A stretch of DNA of 64,000 nt, taken from the NCBI GenBank assembly GCA_022652735.1, contig JALCRP010000006.1, positions 42,558-106,557 on the forward strand, given 5' to 3'. Source of the stretch: Faecalibacterium sp. (GTDB taxonomy: Bacteria > Bacillota > Clostridia > Oscillospirales > Ruminococcaceae). Of the stretch, positions 9,452 to 18,499 are shown piece after piece. The stretch's first letter is position 1, and the number at the start of each line of letters is the position of its first letter. The notes below the pieces were generated by a model. It ran no database searches, was not told where the DNA came from, and worked only from the letters and a program-made list of their open reading frames with translations. The translations under genes were made by a program, and so were the position numbers.

Positions 9452-9499
9452 AAAAAGCAGCCCGCGCGGCGGGCAAACCGAGTTCCGCGGCGGGGCTGC
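9452..9499 (-). terminator. Intrinsic terminator of cysS
   Basis: GCAGCCC pairs with GGGCTGC in a long GC-rich stem, followed on the minus strand by TTTTT. It separates cysS from the downstream GT-C gene. Confidence 0.8.
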
Positions 9500-9521
9500 C
9501 AAAGGCAGAGATATTCGGGGT

Positions 9522-10919
9522 TTACAGCTTTGTCAGCTGCGGGCCTTGTGCCGTATCTTTCACGGCCCAGCCAAGCTCCGTCAGCTGCGCACGGATAGCA
9601 TCCGCCTGTGCCCAATCCTTCGCCTGCTTCGCGGCGGCGCGCTTTTCCACAAGCTCCGTCACGGCGGCAGGCACATCGTTTGTCTTGCGGTTGTACAAAA
9701 GGCCCAGCACACCCGTCAGCTCATCGAACATGGCCGCGGCCACTTCCAGCGCGGATTTGCTCGCCGCCGGGGCACGGGTATTGATCTCTTTTACGAGATC
9801 AAACAACGCGGCCAGCGCGTCGGGCGTGTTCAGGTCGTCGTCCATCGCGGCGCAGAAGGCTTCCTTCGCTTTGGCGGCCGTATTCTTCAGGGTTTCGTCC
9901 GTGCCAAAAGTATCCTTCGTCAGGGCAAAGTCGAGGTTTTCGCGGCAGGTATACAGACGCTCCAAACTGTTTTTGCAGCTTTCAATCAGGTCAGTGGTAT
10001 AGTTGAGCGGCATGCGATAGCCCGCCGTCAGCATGAAGTAGCGGATCGGCTCGTAGCCGTAGACATTCGCCACATCACGCACCGTAAAGAAGTTGTGCAG
10101 GCTCTTCGACATCTTTTCATTATCGACATTGATAAAGCCATTATGCATCCAGTAGCGCGCGAAAATGCACCCATTGGCGCATTCGCTCTGGGCGATCTCG
10201 TTTTCGTGGTGCGGAAAGATCAGATCCTGGCCGCCGCAGTGGAGGTCGATGGTTTTGCCGAGGTGGGTGCGGCTCATGGCGCTGCACTCGATATGCCAGC
10301 CCGGGCGGCCCATGCCGTAGGGGCTTTCCCACGCGGGTTCGCCGGGCTTGGCCGCCTTCCACACGGCGAAATCGGCAGGGTCCTCTTTCAGGTCATCCTG
10401 CATCTGGCTGCGCAGGCGGCGGTTGCCGCTTTCAAGGTCGTCAAGCTTCAAATGGCTCAGCTTGCCGTAGCCGGGGTCGCTCTTGACGCGGAAATATACG
10501 TCGCCGTTTTTCGCCACGTAGGCGTGGCCCGTGTCGATCAAATCCTTGACGATTGAAAGGATCTGCGGGATATGCTCAGTGGCGCGCGGCTGCACCGTCG
10601 GCTTTTTGCAGTTCAGCGCGGCGGCATCCTTCAGATATTCGGCCTCAAACCGTTTGGCCACTTCCTGCATGGAGGTGCCCTCCTCGTTGGCCTCTTTGAT
10701 GAGCTTATCGTCGATGTCAGTGATGTTTGAGACATAGACGACGCGGTTGCCGCGGTACTCAAGGTAGCGGCGCAGCGTATCGAACACGATCAGCGGGCGC
10801 GCGTTACCGATATGGATATAGTTGTAAACCGTAGGGCCGCAGACGTAGATACGGTATTCTCCGGGCACCTGCGGGACGAATTCTTCCTTTTGGCGGGTCA
10901 GCGTGTTAAAAATCTGCAT
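9522..10919 (-). CDS. cysS: Cysteinyl-tRNA synthetase
   Basis: This is a full-length class I synthetase of 465 residues that charges tRNA-Cys. The HIGH-like signature is YIHIGNARP, the zinc site is built from [16 protein letters not shown] and [10 protein letters not shown], and the KMSKS loop is [10 protein letters not shown]. The C-terminal DALR and anticodon-binding regions are present. It has its own consensus promoter and an AAAGGAG site before the ATG at 10919. It is divergent from asnA. Confidence 0.98.
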   Translation of the reverse strand: MQIFNTLTRQKEEFVPQVPGEYRIYVCGPTVYNYIHIGNARPLIVFDTLRRYLEYRGNRVVYVSNITDIDDKLIKEANEEGTSMQEVAKRFEAEYLKDAAALNCKKPTVQPRATEHIPQILSIVKDLIDTGHAYVAKNGDVYFRVKSDPGYGKLSHLKLDDLESGNRRLRSQMQDDLKEDPADFAVWKAAKPGEPAWESPYGMGRPGWHIECSAMSRTHLGKTIDLHCGGQDLIFPHHENEIAQSECANGCIFARYWMHNGFINVDNEKMSKSLHNFFTVRDVANVYGYEPIRYFMLTAGYRMPLNYTTDLIESCKNSLERLYTCRENLDFALTKDTFGTDETLKNTAAKAKEAFCAAMDDDLNTPDALAALFDLVKEINTRAPAASKSALEVAAAMFDELTGVLGLLYNRKTNDVPAAVTELVEKRAAAKQAKDWAQADAIRAQLTELGWAVKDTAQGPQLTKL

Positions 10920-10946
10920 AGCTTAGCACTCCTTTATTATAGGTTC

Positions 10947-10975
10947 ATTATACCGTGCGTACCGGGGATACGCAA
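10947..10975 (-). promoter_or_regulatory. Predicted cysS promoter
   Basis: On the minus strand, TTGCGT and a perfect TATAAT are spaced by 17 bases, about 30 bases before the cysS start. Confidence 0.75.
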
Positions 10976-10984
10976 GGGCGCGGC

Positions 10985-11013
10985 TTTACTTTTGGCGCCG
11001 CGTGTGCGATAAT
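10985..11013 (+). promoter_or_regulatory. Predicted asnA promoter
   Basis: TTTACT and GATAAT are spaced by 17 bases and lie 30 bases before the asnA start. They are back-to-back with the cysS promoter. Confidence 0.65.
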
Positions 11014-11043
11014 TCTGCTATCTGAAATGAGGGGGAACCACGC

Positions 11044-12057
11044 ATGAGCAAAGTTACGATTCCGGAAAGCTATCATCCTGTTTTGAACCTGTATGATACC
11101 CAGCGCGCCATCGGCACGGTAAAACGGCTGTTTGCCGATACCCTATGCGCCACGCTGGATCTGCACCGCGTCTCTGCGCCGCTGTTTTTGGAGGCTTCCA
11201 CTGGCCTGAACGACGATTTGAACGGCACGGAGCGCAAAGTTACGTTCGATCTGCGCGATACCGGCACCGAAGCGCAGGTGGTACAAAGCCTCGCCAAATG
11301 GAAACGGCAGGCGCTGAAAGATTACGATTTTCACGTAGGCAAGGGCCTTTACTGCGACATGAACGCGATCCGCCGGGATGAAGAGCTGGACAATCTGCAT
11401 TCCGTGTACGTCGATCAGTGGGATTGGGAAAAGGTCATCCGCGAAGAGGACCGTAACCTCGATTATCTAAAAAGTGTCGTGCGCACGATTGTGGCCAGCG
11501 TATGCGCCACCGAGATGAATTTGCATGCCATGTTCCCGCAGCTTTCGGGCCTGCCGCTGCACAGCCCGGAGGTAAGCTTTCTGACAACGCAGGAGCTGGA
11601 AGATCTCTATCCTGCGCTTACGCCGAAGCAGCGCGAGGACGCCTACGTAAAGGCCCACGGCACCACCTTCCTGATGCAGATCGGCTGGCCGCTTAAAAGT
11701 GGCAAACCGCACGATGGCCGCGCGCCGGATTATGACGATTGGAAGCTGAACGGCGACATTTTGTTTTGGAACGATACGCTGCAGTGCAGCTATGAGCTAA
11801 GCAGCATGGGCATCCGCGTCAGCCCCGAAAGCTTGGCGCAGCAGCTGGCCGCGGCAGGCTGCGAAAGCCGCAGCAGCCTGCCTTTCCACAAAGCTCTTCT
11901 TGCGGGCGAGCTTCCGTATACGATCGGCGGCGGCATCGGCCAAAGCCGCCTGTGCATGCTGCTTTTGGGCAGCTGCCATATCGGCGAGGTACAGGCCAGC
12001 GTATGGGATGAAAAGACAAAGGCCGCCTGCAAGGCCGCGGGCATCCCGCTTTTGTAA
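11044..12057 (+). CDS. asnA: Aspartate-ammonia ligase (asparagine synthetase A)
   Basis: This 337-residue protein makes asparagine from aspartate, ammonia and ATP. It matches AsnA throughout, including the N-terminal YHPVLNLYDTQRAIGTVKR, the core GKGLYCDMNAIRRDEELDN, and near the C-terminus LPYTIGGGIGQSRLCMLLL, the class II synthetase motif 3 containing the ATP-binding Arg. Length is normal for the family (about 330). The ATG follows a GAGGGGGAA ribosome site. Confidence 0.97.
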   Translation: MSKVTIPESYHPVLNLYDTQRAIGTVKRLFADTLCATLDLHRVSAPLFLEASTGLNDDLNGTERKVTFDLRDTGTEAQVVQSLAKWKRQALKDYDFHVGKGLYCDMNAIRRDEELDNLHSVYVDQWDWEKVIREEDRNLDYLKSVVRTIVASVCATEMNLHAMFPQLSGLPLHSPEVSFLTTQELEDLYPALTPKQREDAYVKAHGTTFLMQIGWPLKSGKPHDGRAPDYDDWKLNGDILFWNDTLQCSYELSSMGIRVSPESLAQQLAAAGCESRSSLPFHKALLAGELPYTIGGGIGQSRLCMLLLGSCHIGEVQASVWDEKTKAACKAAGIPLL

Positions 12058-12126
12058 GCACGGCACACGGCGCAGCGTTGTTTCAAAGCAATGCGGCTGC
12101 TTTTGCCCGCATTTACCGCGATATAT

Positions 12127-12172
12127 AAAAAGATGCCCTCTGCCGTCTTCAAGCGGCAGAGGGCATCTTTTT
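12127..12172. terminator. Bidirectional intrinsic terminator
   Basis: A perfect 19-base arm pair (AAAAAGATGCCCTCTGCCG and its complement) with an 8-base loop sits between convergent asnA and the DegV gene. Confidence 0.95.
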
Positions 12173-12208
12173 ATTTTATATGTGCCTGATCCGCGCGAAA
12201 GCCCGCGG

Positions 12209-13096
12209 TCAAAATGCTTTTTCCATAATGCCGACGCCGATCGGGTACGGGCCGGTATGCACAGCGATCGTCGCGCCGATTTGGTAAAGCGGCAGGCAGG
12301 CTTCTTCCACAAGGTTCAGCGCCGTCATGATCTCGCGCCGGAAAATCACCGCTTCTTCGCGGCTGAATCCATAGCCGATGCAGATCGTGAACTCTTCCGC
12401 CTTACGGCCGGTTTCTTTCAGGTAGCGCTGGAGCATATCAATCACCCGCGCACGGGAGGCCTGCCGGTTGCGCGCAATGCCGGAGGGGAAAATTTCCCCT
12501 TCCTTAAGCGTAATCAACGGGCGGACGCTTAGCATCGAGGCCACACGCCCGGCCAGTTTGCCGATACGGCCACCGTGCTGCAAATAATCCATCGAGCCGA
12601 TCGTAAAGAAGATCCGGCCGCTTGCGCGCATCGCCAACAGGCGCTCTATCGCCTTGTCATAATCGGTTCCGGCCCGGCACAGGCGCGCGGCTTCCAGCAC
12701 ATAAATGCCCTGCAATACCGTATTCACCATCGCGTCGATTACTGTGATGCGGATATTCGGATATTTTTCGGCCAGCATCTCTTTTGCCAGCAGCGCCGAC
12801 TGCATCGACCCGCTGAATTTCGTGGTGATGCAGATGCAGATAATATCCTCGCCCGCCGCAGCCGCAGCCGTAAAGGCTTTCGCAAAATCCGGTGCCGTCG
12901 GCATCGAAGATTTCGGGTATACGCCGGGTTCATCTACCATCTTCTGGTAAAAATCGCGGATACCAAATTCAGCAATCTCTCTCTTGTACACTTTATCGTC
13001 AAAAGAGACATAGAACGGTACGACCGAAATGCCCTGTTTCTCTGCCAGCTCCGGGGGCAGATCGCACGAACCGTCCGAAATGATCCTGTAGCTCAT
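12209..13096 (-). CDS. DegV-family fatty-acid-binding protein (FakB-like)
   Basis: This 295-residue two-domain DegV/EDD-fold protein begins ISDGSCDLPPELAEKQGISVVP and carries the lipid-head motif SSMPTAPDFAKAF. DegV proteins bind a fatty acid and, as FakB, present it to the FakA kinase for phospholipid synthesis; no fakA is in the window. The ATG at 13096 is preferred over an in-frame TTG six codons upstream, because AAAGGA sits at the right distance from the ATG. It has its own promoter. Confidence 0.92.
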   Translation of the reverse strand: MSYRIISDGSCDLPPELAEKQGISVVPFYVSFDDKVYKREIAEFGIRDFYQKMVDEPGVYPKSSMPTAPDFAKAFTAAAAAGEDIICICITTKFSGSMQSALLAKEMLAEKYPNIRITVIDAMVNTVLQGIYVLEAARLCRAGTDYDKAIERLLAMRASGRIFFTIGSMDYLQHGGRIGKLAGRVASMLSVRPLITLKEGEIFPSGIARNRQASRARVIDMLQRYLKETGRKAEEFTICIGYGFSREEAVIFRREIMTALNLVEEACLPLYQIGATIAVHTGPYPIGVGIMEKAF

Positions 13097-13174
13097 ACCA
13101 TTTCCTTTCTGCAAGGGCAGGTTTTATGCAAAACGGGCAGCGCCCGGCCCCTGCTGCGGCCATGAATGAACAAA

Positions 13175-13203
13175 AGCATAACACGCCCGCCGGACGGTGT
13201 CAA
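13175..13203 (-). promoter_or_regulatory. Predicted promoter of the DegV gene
   Basis: On the minus strand, TTGACA and TATGCT are spaced by 17 bases in the gap between the zinc-ribbon gene and the DegV gene. Confidence 0.75.
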
Positions 13204-13244
13204 ATCTTTTTCGGCCACCACCGCCCAACTTCGCGCCGCCGTTT

Positions 13245-13544
13245 TCAGCGCAGCGCGGCCGCCTTAAAAATTTCCACTTCTTCTTCTCCGTAAGCGGCGG
13301 TAAGGGTATCGGGCGTACGTGTTAAGGAGCCGCACAGGCACACTTCTGTACCCTGCGCGTCCAACGGCATATAATAATCGCATTGCGGGCAGCGGGCATA
13401 CAGCCCCGGCTTGCGCTTGAAGGTTTTGCTCAAAAAGCCTGTCGCGCGCGGGCCGTGGCCCACATAAGAAAAGTGCATTTTCTTTTTCAGCGCCTCTTGC
13501 TGCTCTTTTTCCTTGGAAACATTTCGGTTCCAGTTCAAATCCAT
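13245..13544 (-). CDS. Small zinc-ribbon protein of unknown function
   Basis: This 99-residue cytoplasmic protein has a highly charged N-terminal helix and a likely zinc knuckle made from CPQC and CLCG (about residues 52-72). I do not recognise a characterised family. It starts one base after the stop of the receiver-Hpt gene on the same strand, so the two are almost certainly cotranscribed; a regulatory or RNA-binding role is possible but not shown. Confidence 0.75.
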   Translation of the reverse strand: MDLNWNRNVSKEKEQQEALKKKMHFSYVGHGPRATGFLSKTFKRKPGLYARCPQCDYYMPLDAQGTEVCLCGSLTRTPDTLTAAYGEEEVEIFKAAALR

Positions 13545-13545
13545 C

Positions 13546-14751
13546 TTAATCTTCCGCCTTTTCTATTTTTTCTTGTGCACCGTCCGCCGGGCGAGCGGGC
13601 GCTTCGGGCTGTGCCGAGGCCTGCGGCTGGGCTTGCTGTGCGGGCGTTTGCGCCGCCGTTTGTGTTGGCTGCGGCAAGGTTTGTTGTTTTTCCCGCTGTA
13701 AATATTGCTGTAGCATCGTCGCGGCCGTTTGGTAGTTCATACAGCGCATATCCTGCCGCAGCGTATACAAAAGCTCTTTGTCGGCCTTTTCATGCTGCCA
13801 AGTTAAAAGCTCGCCAAGCAACTTTTCCGCTTCGTCATCGCGGCCCGCGCGCAGCTGCGCAAGTAAAAGCGCCAGCTCTTTTTGCAAATGCTCTGTCCGC
13901 ATCTGATATTGCGGGCGGTCTGTGCTTTCCTCGGCCTCGTTCGGCACATGCAGCACGGCAGCAAGCTCTACATATTGTGCATTCAGCTCGCTTAAAAAAT
14001 GCTGTGTGCCGCGCAAAATCGCAACCACATCGCCGGCTTTGCCGGCCGCCTCGAGTTTGGCAGCCTCTCTTGCAACATCCGCGGCGCCGGCTGTTGCCGT
14101 CGCCGAGCGAAGTTTATGGCATTCCAGCGCATAGCTTTGATAATCCCGCCGCACAACGGCCTCGTGGATTGCGGCTACCCTTTCCGGCAAAGAGGCGCAG
14201 TATTCTTTCATGGCGTCTAAGCAAAGCGTAATATCGCCATCGGCATAGCGCAATGCCTGCCGCGCATCCAACGTTTTGAATTCCGGCAGTTTCTGCTCAA
14301 TCTCCTCATTGCTGTCACCGACCAAAATGCGGCCGTGCGGCGCGGCGACGGGCGCCCATTTGTTCAGGATGACATCCATCATCGCCGGCTGCACGGGCTT
14401 TGGCAGCACATCGTCGATGCCGGCATCCCCATAGCAGGCCATTTCGGCCCCTGAGGCCGCCGTCAGCGCAATGATCGGAATCGTATGGGCATCGGGCCTA
14501 TCCATCTTACGGATTTCCACAGCTTCTTCTACGCCGGAGCCATCCGGCATCATGATGTCGGTGAGGATCAAATCATAATAGTAGGGCTGTGACAGGGCAA
14601 ACCGCTCAACCGCCCGCCTGCCGCTCGTTGCCGTATCGGCCTGTACGCCGCGCTGGTTGAGCAGATGCGTTACAATCCGCAGATTGACTTCCTGATCTTC
14701 CACCAGCAAAACGCGCCGTGTAAAATGGAGCTGCGTATCCTGCGCCTCCAT
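13546..14751 (-). CDS. Response-regulator receiver fused to an Hpt-like domain
   Basis: The 401 residues start with a complete receiver domain (acidic pair VEDQ, phospho-acceptor Asp65 in LILTDIMMPDGSG, Thr97, Lys118 in LPKPV). An Hpt-like helical bundle (about 150-265) follows with candidate phospho-His212 in ECHKLRSATATAG. Beyond it lie a second helical region (about 275-350) and a low-complexity Gln/Ala/Pro tail. There is no kinase or DNA-binding domain, so it would act as a phosphorelay intermediate for a histidine kinase encoded elsewhere. It shares a divergent promoter region with another receiver gene. Confidence 0.85.
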   Translation of the reverse strand: MEAQDTQLHFTRRVLLVEDQEVNLRIVTHLLNQRGVQADTATSGRRAVERFALSQPYYYDLILTDIMMPDGSGVEEAVEIRKMDRPDAHTIPIIALTAASGAEMACYGDAGIDDVLPKPVQPAMMDVILNKWAPVAAPHGRILVGDSNEEIEQKLPEFKTLDARQALRYADGDITLCLDAMKEYCASLPERVAAIHEAVVRRDYQSYALECHKLRSATATAGAADVAREAAKLEAAGKAGDVVAILRGTQHFLSELNAQYVELAAVLHVPNEAEESTDRPQYQMRTEHLQKELALLLAQLRAGRDDEAEKLLGELLTWQHEKADKELLYTLRQDMRCMNYQTAATMLQQYLQREKQQTLPQPTQTAAQTPAQQAQPQASAQPEAPARPADGAQEKIEKAED

Positions 14752-14798
14752 GACGAGCCTCCTTCCGCTTGCGTTTTTTGATTTTCATTTCTTTTCCT

Positions 14799-14827
14799 AA
14801 TATATCGTTTTTGACTTGATTTTTCAA
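14799..14827 (-). promoter_or_regulatory. Predicted promoter of the receiver-Hpt operon
   Basis: On the minus strand, TTGAAA and TATATT are spaced by 17 bases. It physically overlaps the divergent promoter at 14816-14844. Confidence 0.6.
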
Positions 14828-14844
14828 TCCATCCTTGGAATAAT
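14816..14844 (+). promoter_or_regulatory. Predicted promoter of the double-receiver gene
   Basis: TTGATT and AATAAT are spaced by 17 bases, 25 bases before the ATG at 14870. Overlap with the opposite promoter suggests mutually exclusive firing. Confidence 0.5.
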
Positions 14845-14869
14845 GTAAATAAGAGAAGGAGTACGCATT

Positions 14870-15658
14870 ATGGCAGAGAACAACACCGTTTTATTATTTG
14901 GGTATTCAGGCGATTTTTTTGACGCTTTACAGCAAGAGCTCTCTGTGCACTATTATGTGCGCGCGCCCGGAATTTTGCTTGGTTTGAAGGAAGATTTGGA
15001 AAAGGGCTCCCGCCCGCTGGCGATTGTGATTTATCTCCAAAGCATGGGCACCTCCGATTTCGTAATCGTAAATAAACTTTTGAAAGATACCATGTCGGAT
15101 ATTCCGATGATTATGATCGGCTCGAAAAACGAGTGCGGGCTTTTTTGCATGCATGTAGCTTCCCTGCGCCGTTATCGCCTGCTGACGCCCTGCACCGTAT
15201 CCGATGTATCGGATACTATTGCACAGTGCCGTGTCGAAACACAGCAACCTGCCATAGCGCCAAAAAAGATCCTGTTGGTGGACGACGACCGGCTTGTGCT
15301 TTCCACGCTGCGCGGCTATTTGGGCAAAGATTATACGGTTGCTGCGGTTGCCACCGGCATCGACGCGCTGAATTACATGAAAACAAACCATCCCGATCTA
15401 ATCCTGATGGATTACTTTTTGCCGGTGATGAACGGGCAGCAGGTTGTGCAGGCCATGCGCAACAACTGTGTTACGGCGACAATCCCTTTCATTTTTTTGA
15501 CGGCGAACACAGATCGTGCCACGGTGATGGAGTGCCTAAAGCTGAAGCCCGCCGGATACCTTGTCAAGCCGATTGACAAGGCGACGCTTTTGAGCACCGT
15601 AGAGCAGGTTTTCGCCGCCGCAGAAACGCCGAACGCTATGCCCGGCACAATCCAGTAA
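14870..15658 (+). CDS. Stand-alone double-receiver protein (one degenerate, one intact REC domain)
   Basis: The 262 residues form two receiver-like domains. The first (about 1-115) has a receiver fold pattern but lacks the phospho-acceptor Asp (VIYLQSMG at that position). The second (about 133-255) is intact: VDDD, Asp181 in LILMDYFLPVMNG, Thr near FLTAN and Lys in YLVKPID. No output domain is present. Together with the divergent receiver-Hpt gene it forms an orphan phosphorelay. The start has AGAAGGAG nearby. Confidence 0.85.
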   Translation: MAENNTVLLFGYSGDFFDALQQELSVHYYVRAPGILLGLKEDLEKGSRPLAIVIYLQSMGTSDFVIVNKLLKDTMSDIPMIMIGSKNECGLFCMHVASLRRYRLLTPCTVSDVSDTIAQCRVETQQPAIAPKKILLVDDDRLVLSTLRGYLGKDYTVAAVATGIDALNYMKTNHPDLILMDYFLPVMNGQQVVQAMRNNCVTATIPFIFLTANTDRATVMECLKLKPAGYLVKPIDKATLLSTVEQVFAAAETPNAMPGTIQ

Positions 15659-15685
15659 GTCTGCTTTTACAGCTGATTCAAAAAG

Positions 15686-15733
15686 CAAAACGTCCTGTGC
15701 CGTTTTTTTTGCAAGCGGCGCGGGACGTTTTTT
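15686..15733. terminator. Bidirectional intrinsic terminator
   Basis: AACGTCC-GTGCCG pairs with CGGC-C-GGACGTT and is flanked by A and T tracts. It ends both the plus-strand receiver gene and the long minus-strand nonulosonate unit. Confidence 0.85.
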
Positions 15734-15791
15734 GTTTGGCTTGCCACAGGCCGGTAGTTGCAAAGCATTTTCGCCGCCTTTGCGGCATTGC

Positions 15792-16388
15792 TTACTCTCC
15801 GGCTTCCGGGCCATAATCGGGCGGTTCCTCTTCGGGCGCGGCCGAAACCGCAGCAAGCGGGCGCGCAGCGGCTTTTGCCTTATGTGCGGCGGCTTGCGGC
15901 TGCGCTTCGGCAGGGGCCGCCGGCAAAGTTTCCGCAGCCTCTGCGGGCGCTTTTTCCGTCTGCTCCCAATGCGCGGCGCTCAGCCGCTTTGCCATCGGCG
16001 TAAGCGGGCAGCCGTAAGGCGTAAACTGCACCTTCAGGGCCTTTTCCGTCGGTATGATCGGAATTACCAGCCCCACCAGCTGCACCACGATGCCAAGCAA
16101 AGACCATGCTTCCAGTGCCTCCGCGGCCTCGCTGAGCAGCGCGCCCACAACGAGCGCGATCGTAAGGCATAGCTCGATCCCGCCGAAAATCAGCCAAAAC
16201 CGGCCAAAATACCGATGGGCAAAGCGCCATGTTTCCTGTGTGCGCACAGAAAGGCTCGTGCGATAGCCGCACCAGCCGTTTACATGCTTCGGCGCATCCC
16301 GCAAAAACAGTGCGCCGCCCATTACCATCATCACCGGCAGCACAAAATCACAAAGCAGCGTTACGATCACAAGTGGGTTTCCCTGCAT
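15792..16388 (-). CDS. SdpI-family membrane protein with long Ala/Pro-rich tail
   Basis: This 198-residue protein has about three to four membrane segments in residues 1-115 and the SdpI-family motif NGWCGYRTSLSVRTQETW. In Bacillus, SdpI gives immunity to a toxin and sequesters a repressor; most homologues are uncharacterised. The last 75 residues are a low-complexity Ala/Glu/Pro cytoplasmic tail. The start overlaps the ThrE small-subunit gene by 22 bases and has a GAGGAAAAG ribosome site, so it is the last gene of the minus-strand unit. Confidence 0.8.
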   Translation of the reverse strand: MQGNPLVIVTLLCDFVLPVMMVMGGALFLRDAPKHVNGWCGYRTSLSVRTQETWRFAHRYFGRFWLIFGGIELCLTIALVVGALLSEAAEALEAWSLLGIVVQLVGLVIPIIPTEKALKVQFTPYGCPLTPMAKRLSAAHWEQTEKAPAEAAETLPAAPAEAQPQAAAHKAKAAARPLAAVSAAPEEEPPDYGPEAGE

Positions 16389-16861
16389 GTCTTTTCCTCT
16401 TTTCCGATTGTATGCCGGCCTTTTGTGCGCCCGCCGGGCAGCGGCGCCCCCAGCGCTACCGCGATGCCCAGCGCCAGCACCAGCGCGATTTTAAAGGTTT
16501 CAATGCCGCGCGCCGCACAGGCTTCATTTTCGCCGCGCATAAAATAGTAGGCCGTATAATAAATGCCGGCGCCCGGCACCAGCGGGAATATCCCGCACAA
16601 CAGAAAAACCGTTGCCGGGGCGCGGCGCGTCACGGCAAAAATGCGCGCCAAAAGCGCCAGCGGAACCGCCGCGATCAGCGTGGCAACAACATTGCTCGGC
16701 TGCACCAAAAGCATCAGCGAATATACGCCCCAGCCCACGGCGCCATCGGCCGCACAGGCAAGCCAGTGCTTTTTCGGTACGCAAAAAAGAACCGCGAAGC
16801 ATAGCGTCCCCACGCCGGCCAGCATAAGCTGTGCCGCCAGCTTCCACCACAGAGGCGTCAT
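16367..16861 (-). CDS. ThrE-family exporter, small subunit (threonine/serine exporter, DUF3815-like)
   Basis: This 164-residue polytopic protein (about five helices) corresponds to the C-terminal half of fused ThrE exporters. Features are SNVVATLIAAVPLALLARIF and FLLCGIFPLVPGAGIYYTAY, the conserved Pro-Gly motif. Its ATG (16861) overlaps the stop of the large-subunit gene by four bases (ATGA). The two should assemble as a split amino-acid exporter. Confidence 0.88.
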   Translation of the reverse strand: MTPLWWKLAAQLMLAGVGTLCFAVLFCVPKKHWLACAADGAVGWGVYSLMLLVQPSNVVATLIAAVPLALLARIFAVTRRAPATVFLLCGIFPLVPGAGIYYTAYYFMRGENEACAARGIETFKIALVLALGIAVALGAPLPGGRTKGRHTIGKEEKTCRETHL

Positions 16862-17640
16862 ATTGTCACCCCCGTAAGCCAGCCGGAAAGCCCCAGCACA
16901 AGGCCGGTGCCGGCGGCGATGCTCCCTGCAATCAGCAGCGCATCGATGAGGCGAATCGTGCCCGAAAGGTAATCCGCGCGCAAAAAATCGCGGACGCCCA
17001 TCGTCATGGCGACGCCCGGCGTCAAAATCATCAAAGTGCCGATGATGGCAGGGCTGGGGTCTGCGCCCGTAATCAGCATGCTGCATACAAGGCACACAAT
17101 CGAAATCAGCGCGGCGCCCGTCAGGCGGCGCAGCAGATTGGAAATATGCGCGGCCTCACAGCCAAGCAAAAACCAGCCCAGCGCCGCACCCGCCAACAAG
17201 GCAATACAGCCTTCGGCCATGCGGCCGCCAAACAAAAATGCAAAGCAAAACGAACCCACCGCGCTGGCCGCGATCTGGGCTTTGGCCGAAGGCTGCGGCA
17301 GCTGCGCGGCCACCCGCATGCGCTTTTCGGCCTGCGCCAACGGCAGCTTGCCGGCCGCCGCCTCACGCGAGATCTCGTTTACAGCCTCGATGCGGCCCAA
17401 ATGTACGCTGCGGCGCGGCACATCGCGTACCGCAGAAAGGCCCACGCCGTCCGCGCTGGAAAACAGCGCATTTGTCAGCACGTAGGCGTTAAAGTTTTGC
17501 AGGCCGTAGCTTTCGGCCATGATCGTCATGGTTTCCTGCACACGGAACACTTCGGCGCCGTTTTCCAAAAGCGTCCGGCCCGCCTGCATCACAAGCGCCA
17601 GCACACGCCCGCTTTCTTCCCGGCTTAGTGGCTCAGCCAC
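16858..17640 (-). CDS. ThrE-family exporter, large subunit (DUF1212-like)
   Basis: The 260 residues comprise a soluble N-terminal region (about 1-110) that includes the hallmark GRTLLENGAEVFRVQETM, and five C-terminal membrane helices with ILTPGVAMTMGVRDFLRADY. The fused relative ThrE exports threonine and serine. Translation starts at GTG (17640) behind AAAGGAG, inside the last codons of the CMP-nonulosonate synthetase gene (8-base overlap), so the exporter is tied to the sugar operon. Whether it exports an amino acid or a sugar-linked metabolite here is open. Confidence 0.88.
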   Translation of the reverse strand: MAEPLSREESGRVLALVMQAGRTLLENGAEVFRVQETMTIMAESYGLQNFNAYVLTNALFSSADGVGLSAVRDVPRRSVHLGRIEAVNEISREAAAGKLPLAQAEKRMRVAAQLPQPSAKAQIAASAVGSFCFAFLFGGRMAEGCIALLAGAALGWFLLGCEAAHISNLLRRLTGAALISIVCLVCSMLITGADPSPAIIGTLMILTPGVAMTMGVRDFLRADYLSGTIRLIDALLIAGSIAAGTGLVLGLSGWLTGVTI

Positions 17641-18394
17641 GGATATTCTCCTTTACCTCGGTAAAATCAGGGTCATGTTTATAAAGATATTCCGCGATGA
17701 TCTCCATCATCTCGAAATCTTCCTCGGAATCAATATCTAAAATGCCGGTATCCTTCATCAGCGAAAGCCCGATCTTGCCATCCCACAAAATGCCCGTAGT
17801 GTTCGCGGCCAAAAAATCGCGGCGGAATACATAAATGCTCGCGTTGATGTCATAAATGGCCGGGGCCTGCTGGCGCGCGGTAAACGGCGATTCGATCACC
17901 TTTTCCACGTGGTCGCCTGCGGCGCGCACCATATTGAAATACGGGTTGCGGCGCGCCTCGGTGCCGCTGAACACAAGGTCCAGATCCTGCCGGCGATCCT
18001 TGATGCGGTAAGCGCAAGCCACATCCTTTGCGGTACGCAGCGGGCTTGTAATGTCCAAATCCATCAGATAATCATACGTGCAGCCGGCCTTTTGCTCCAT
18101 GCGGGCAAGGCTATCCTGAAATACGGCCATTTTCGGCACGGCGTCACCGCCCAGCGCCTCGCCGCGGGGCAGGTAGGTCACCTCGGGATATTTTGCTGCG
18201 ACAATCTCGGCCAGCAGGGCGCTGTCGGTGTTTAGGCAAATATCCACCTTCACTTCGGGCATGCGCTGGATAAACAGCGTCGCCGCCGAAAGCGTATAGT
18301 ACACCAGCGGCTTGCCGCAGAAAGTTTTGAGGTTTTTGTTTTTGAAGCCCTTGCTGCCCGCCCGGCCGCAGATCGTAATCAACAGTCTTTTCAT
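17633..18394 (-). CDS. CMP-nonulosonic acid synthetase (NeuA/LegF family)
   Basis: This 253-residue cytidylyltransferase activates a free nonulosonic acid with CTP. The CTP-binding signature is GRAGSKGFKNKNLKTF, followed by LPRGEALGGD and the metal-binding DLDITSPLRTAKDV. Given LegB, LegC and PtmE homologues in the same unit, the substrate is more likely legionaminic acid or a derivative than sialic acid. The start at 18394 has GGAGG seven bases upstream; the upstream frame extension of 14 codons lacks a site. Confidence 0.92.
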   Translation of the reverse strand: MKRLLITICGRAGSKGFKNKNLKTFCGKPLVYYTLSAATLFIQRMPEVKVDICLNTDSALLAEIVAAKYPEVTYLPRGEALGGDAVPKMAVFQDSLARMEQKAGCTYDYLMDLDITSPLRTAKDVACAYRIKDRRQDLDLVFSGTEARRNPYFNMVRAAGDHVEKVIESPFTARQQAPAIYDINASIYVFRRDFLAANTTGILWDGKIGLSLMKDTGILDIDSEEDFEMMEIIAEYLYKHDPDFTEVKENIRG

Positions 18395-18499
18395 CGTTTG
18401 TTCCTCCGTTTGATTGCGGCGCCAAAACGCCGCCAATTTGAAAGCCGTCTCGGTGCTTTGCGCTTTTGTCGGCGCATCCGGCCGCCCTCGGCCGCTTTT

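Noticed and set aside
9402..10556. 384-codon plus-strand open frame over cysS
   Set aside because: cysS on the other strand is unambiguous (HIGN and KMSKS motifs).
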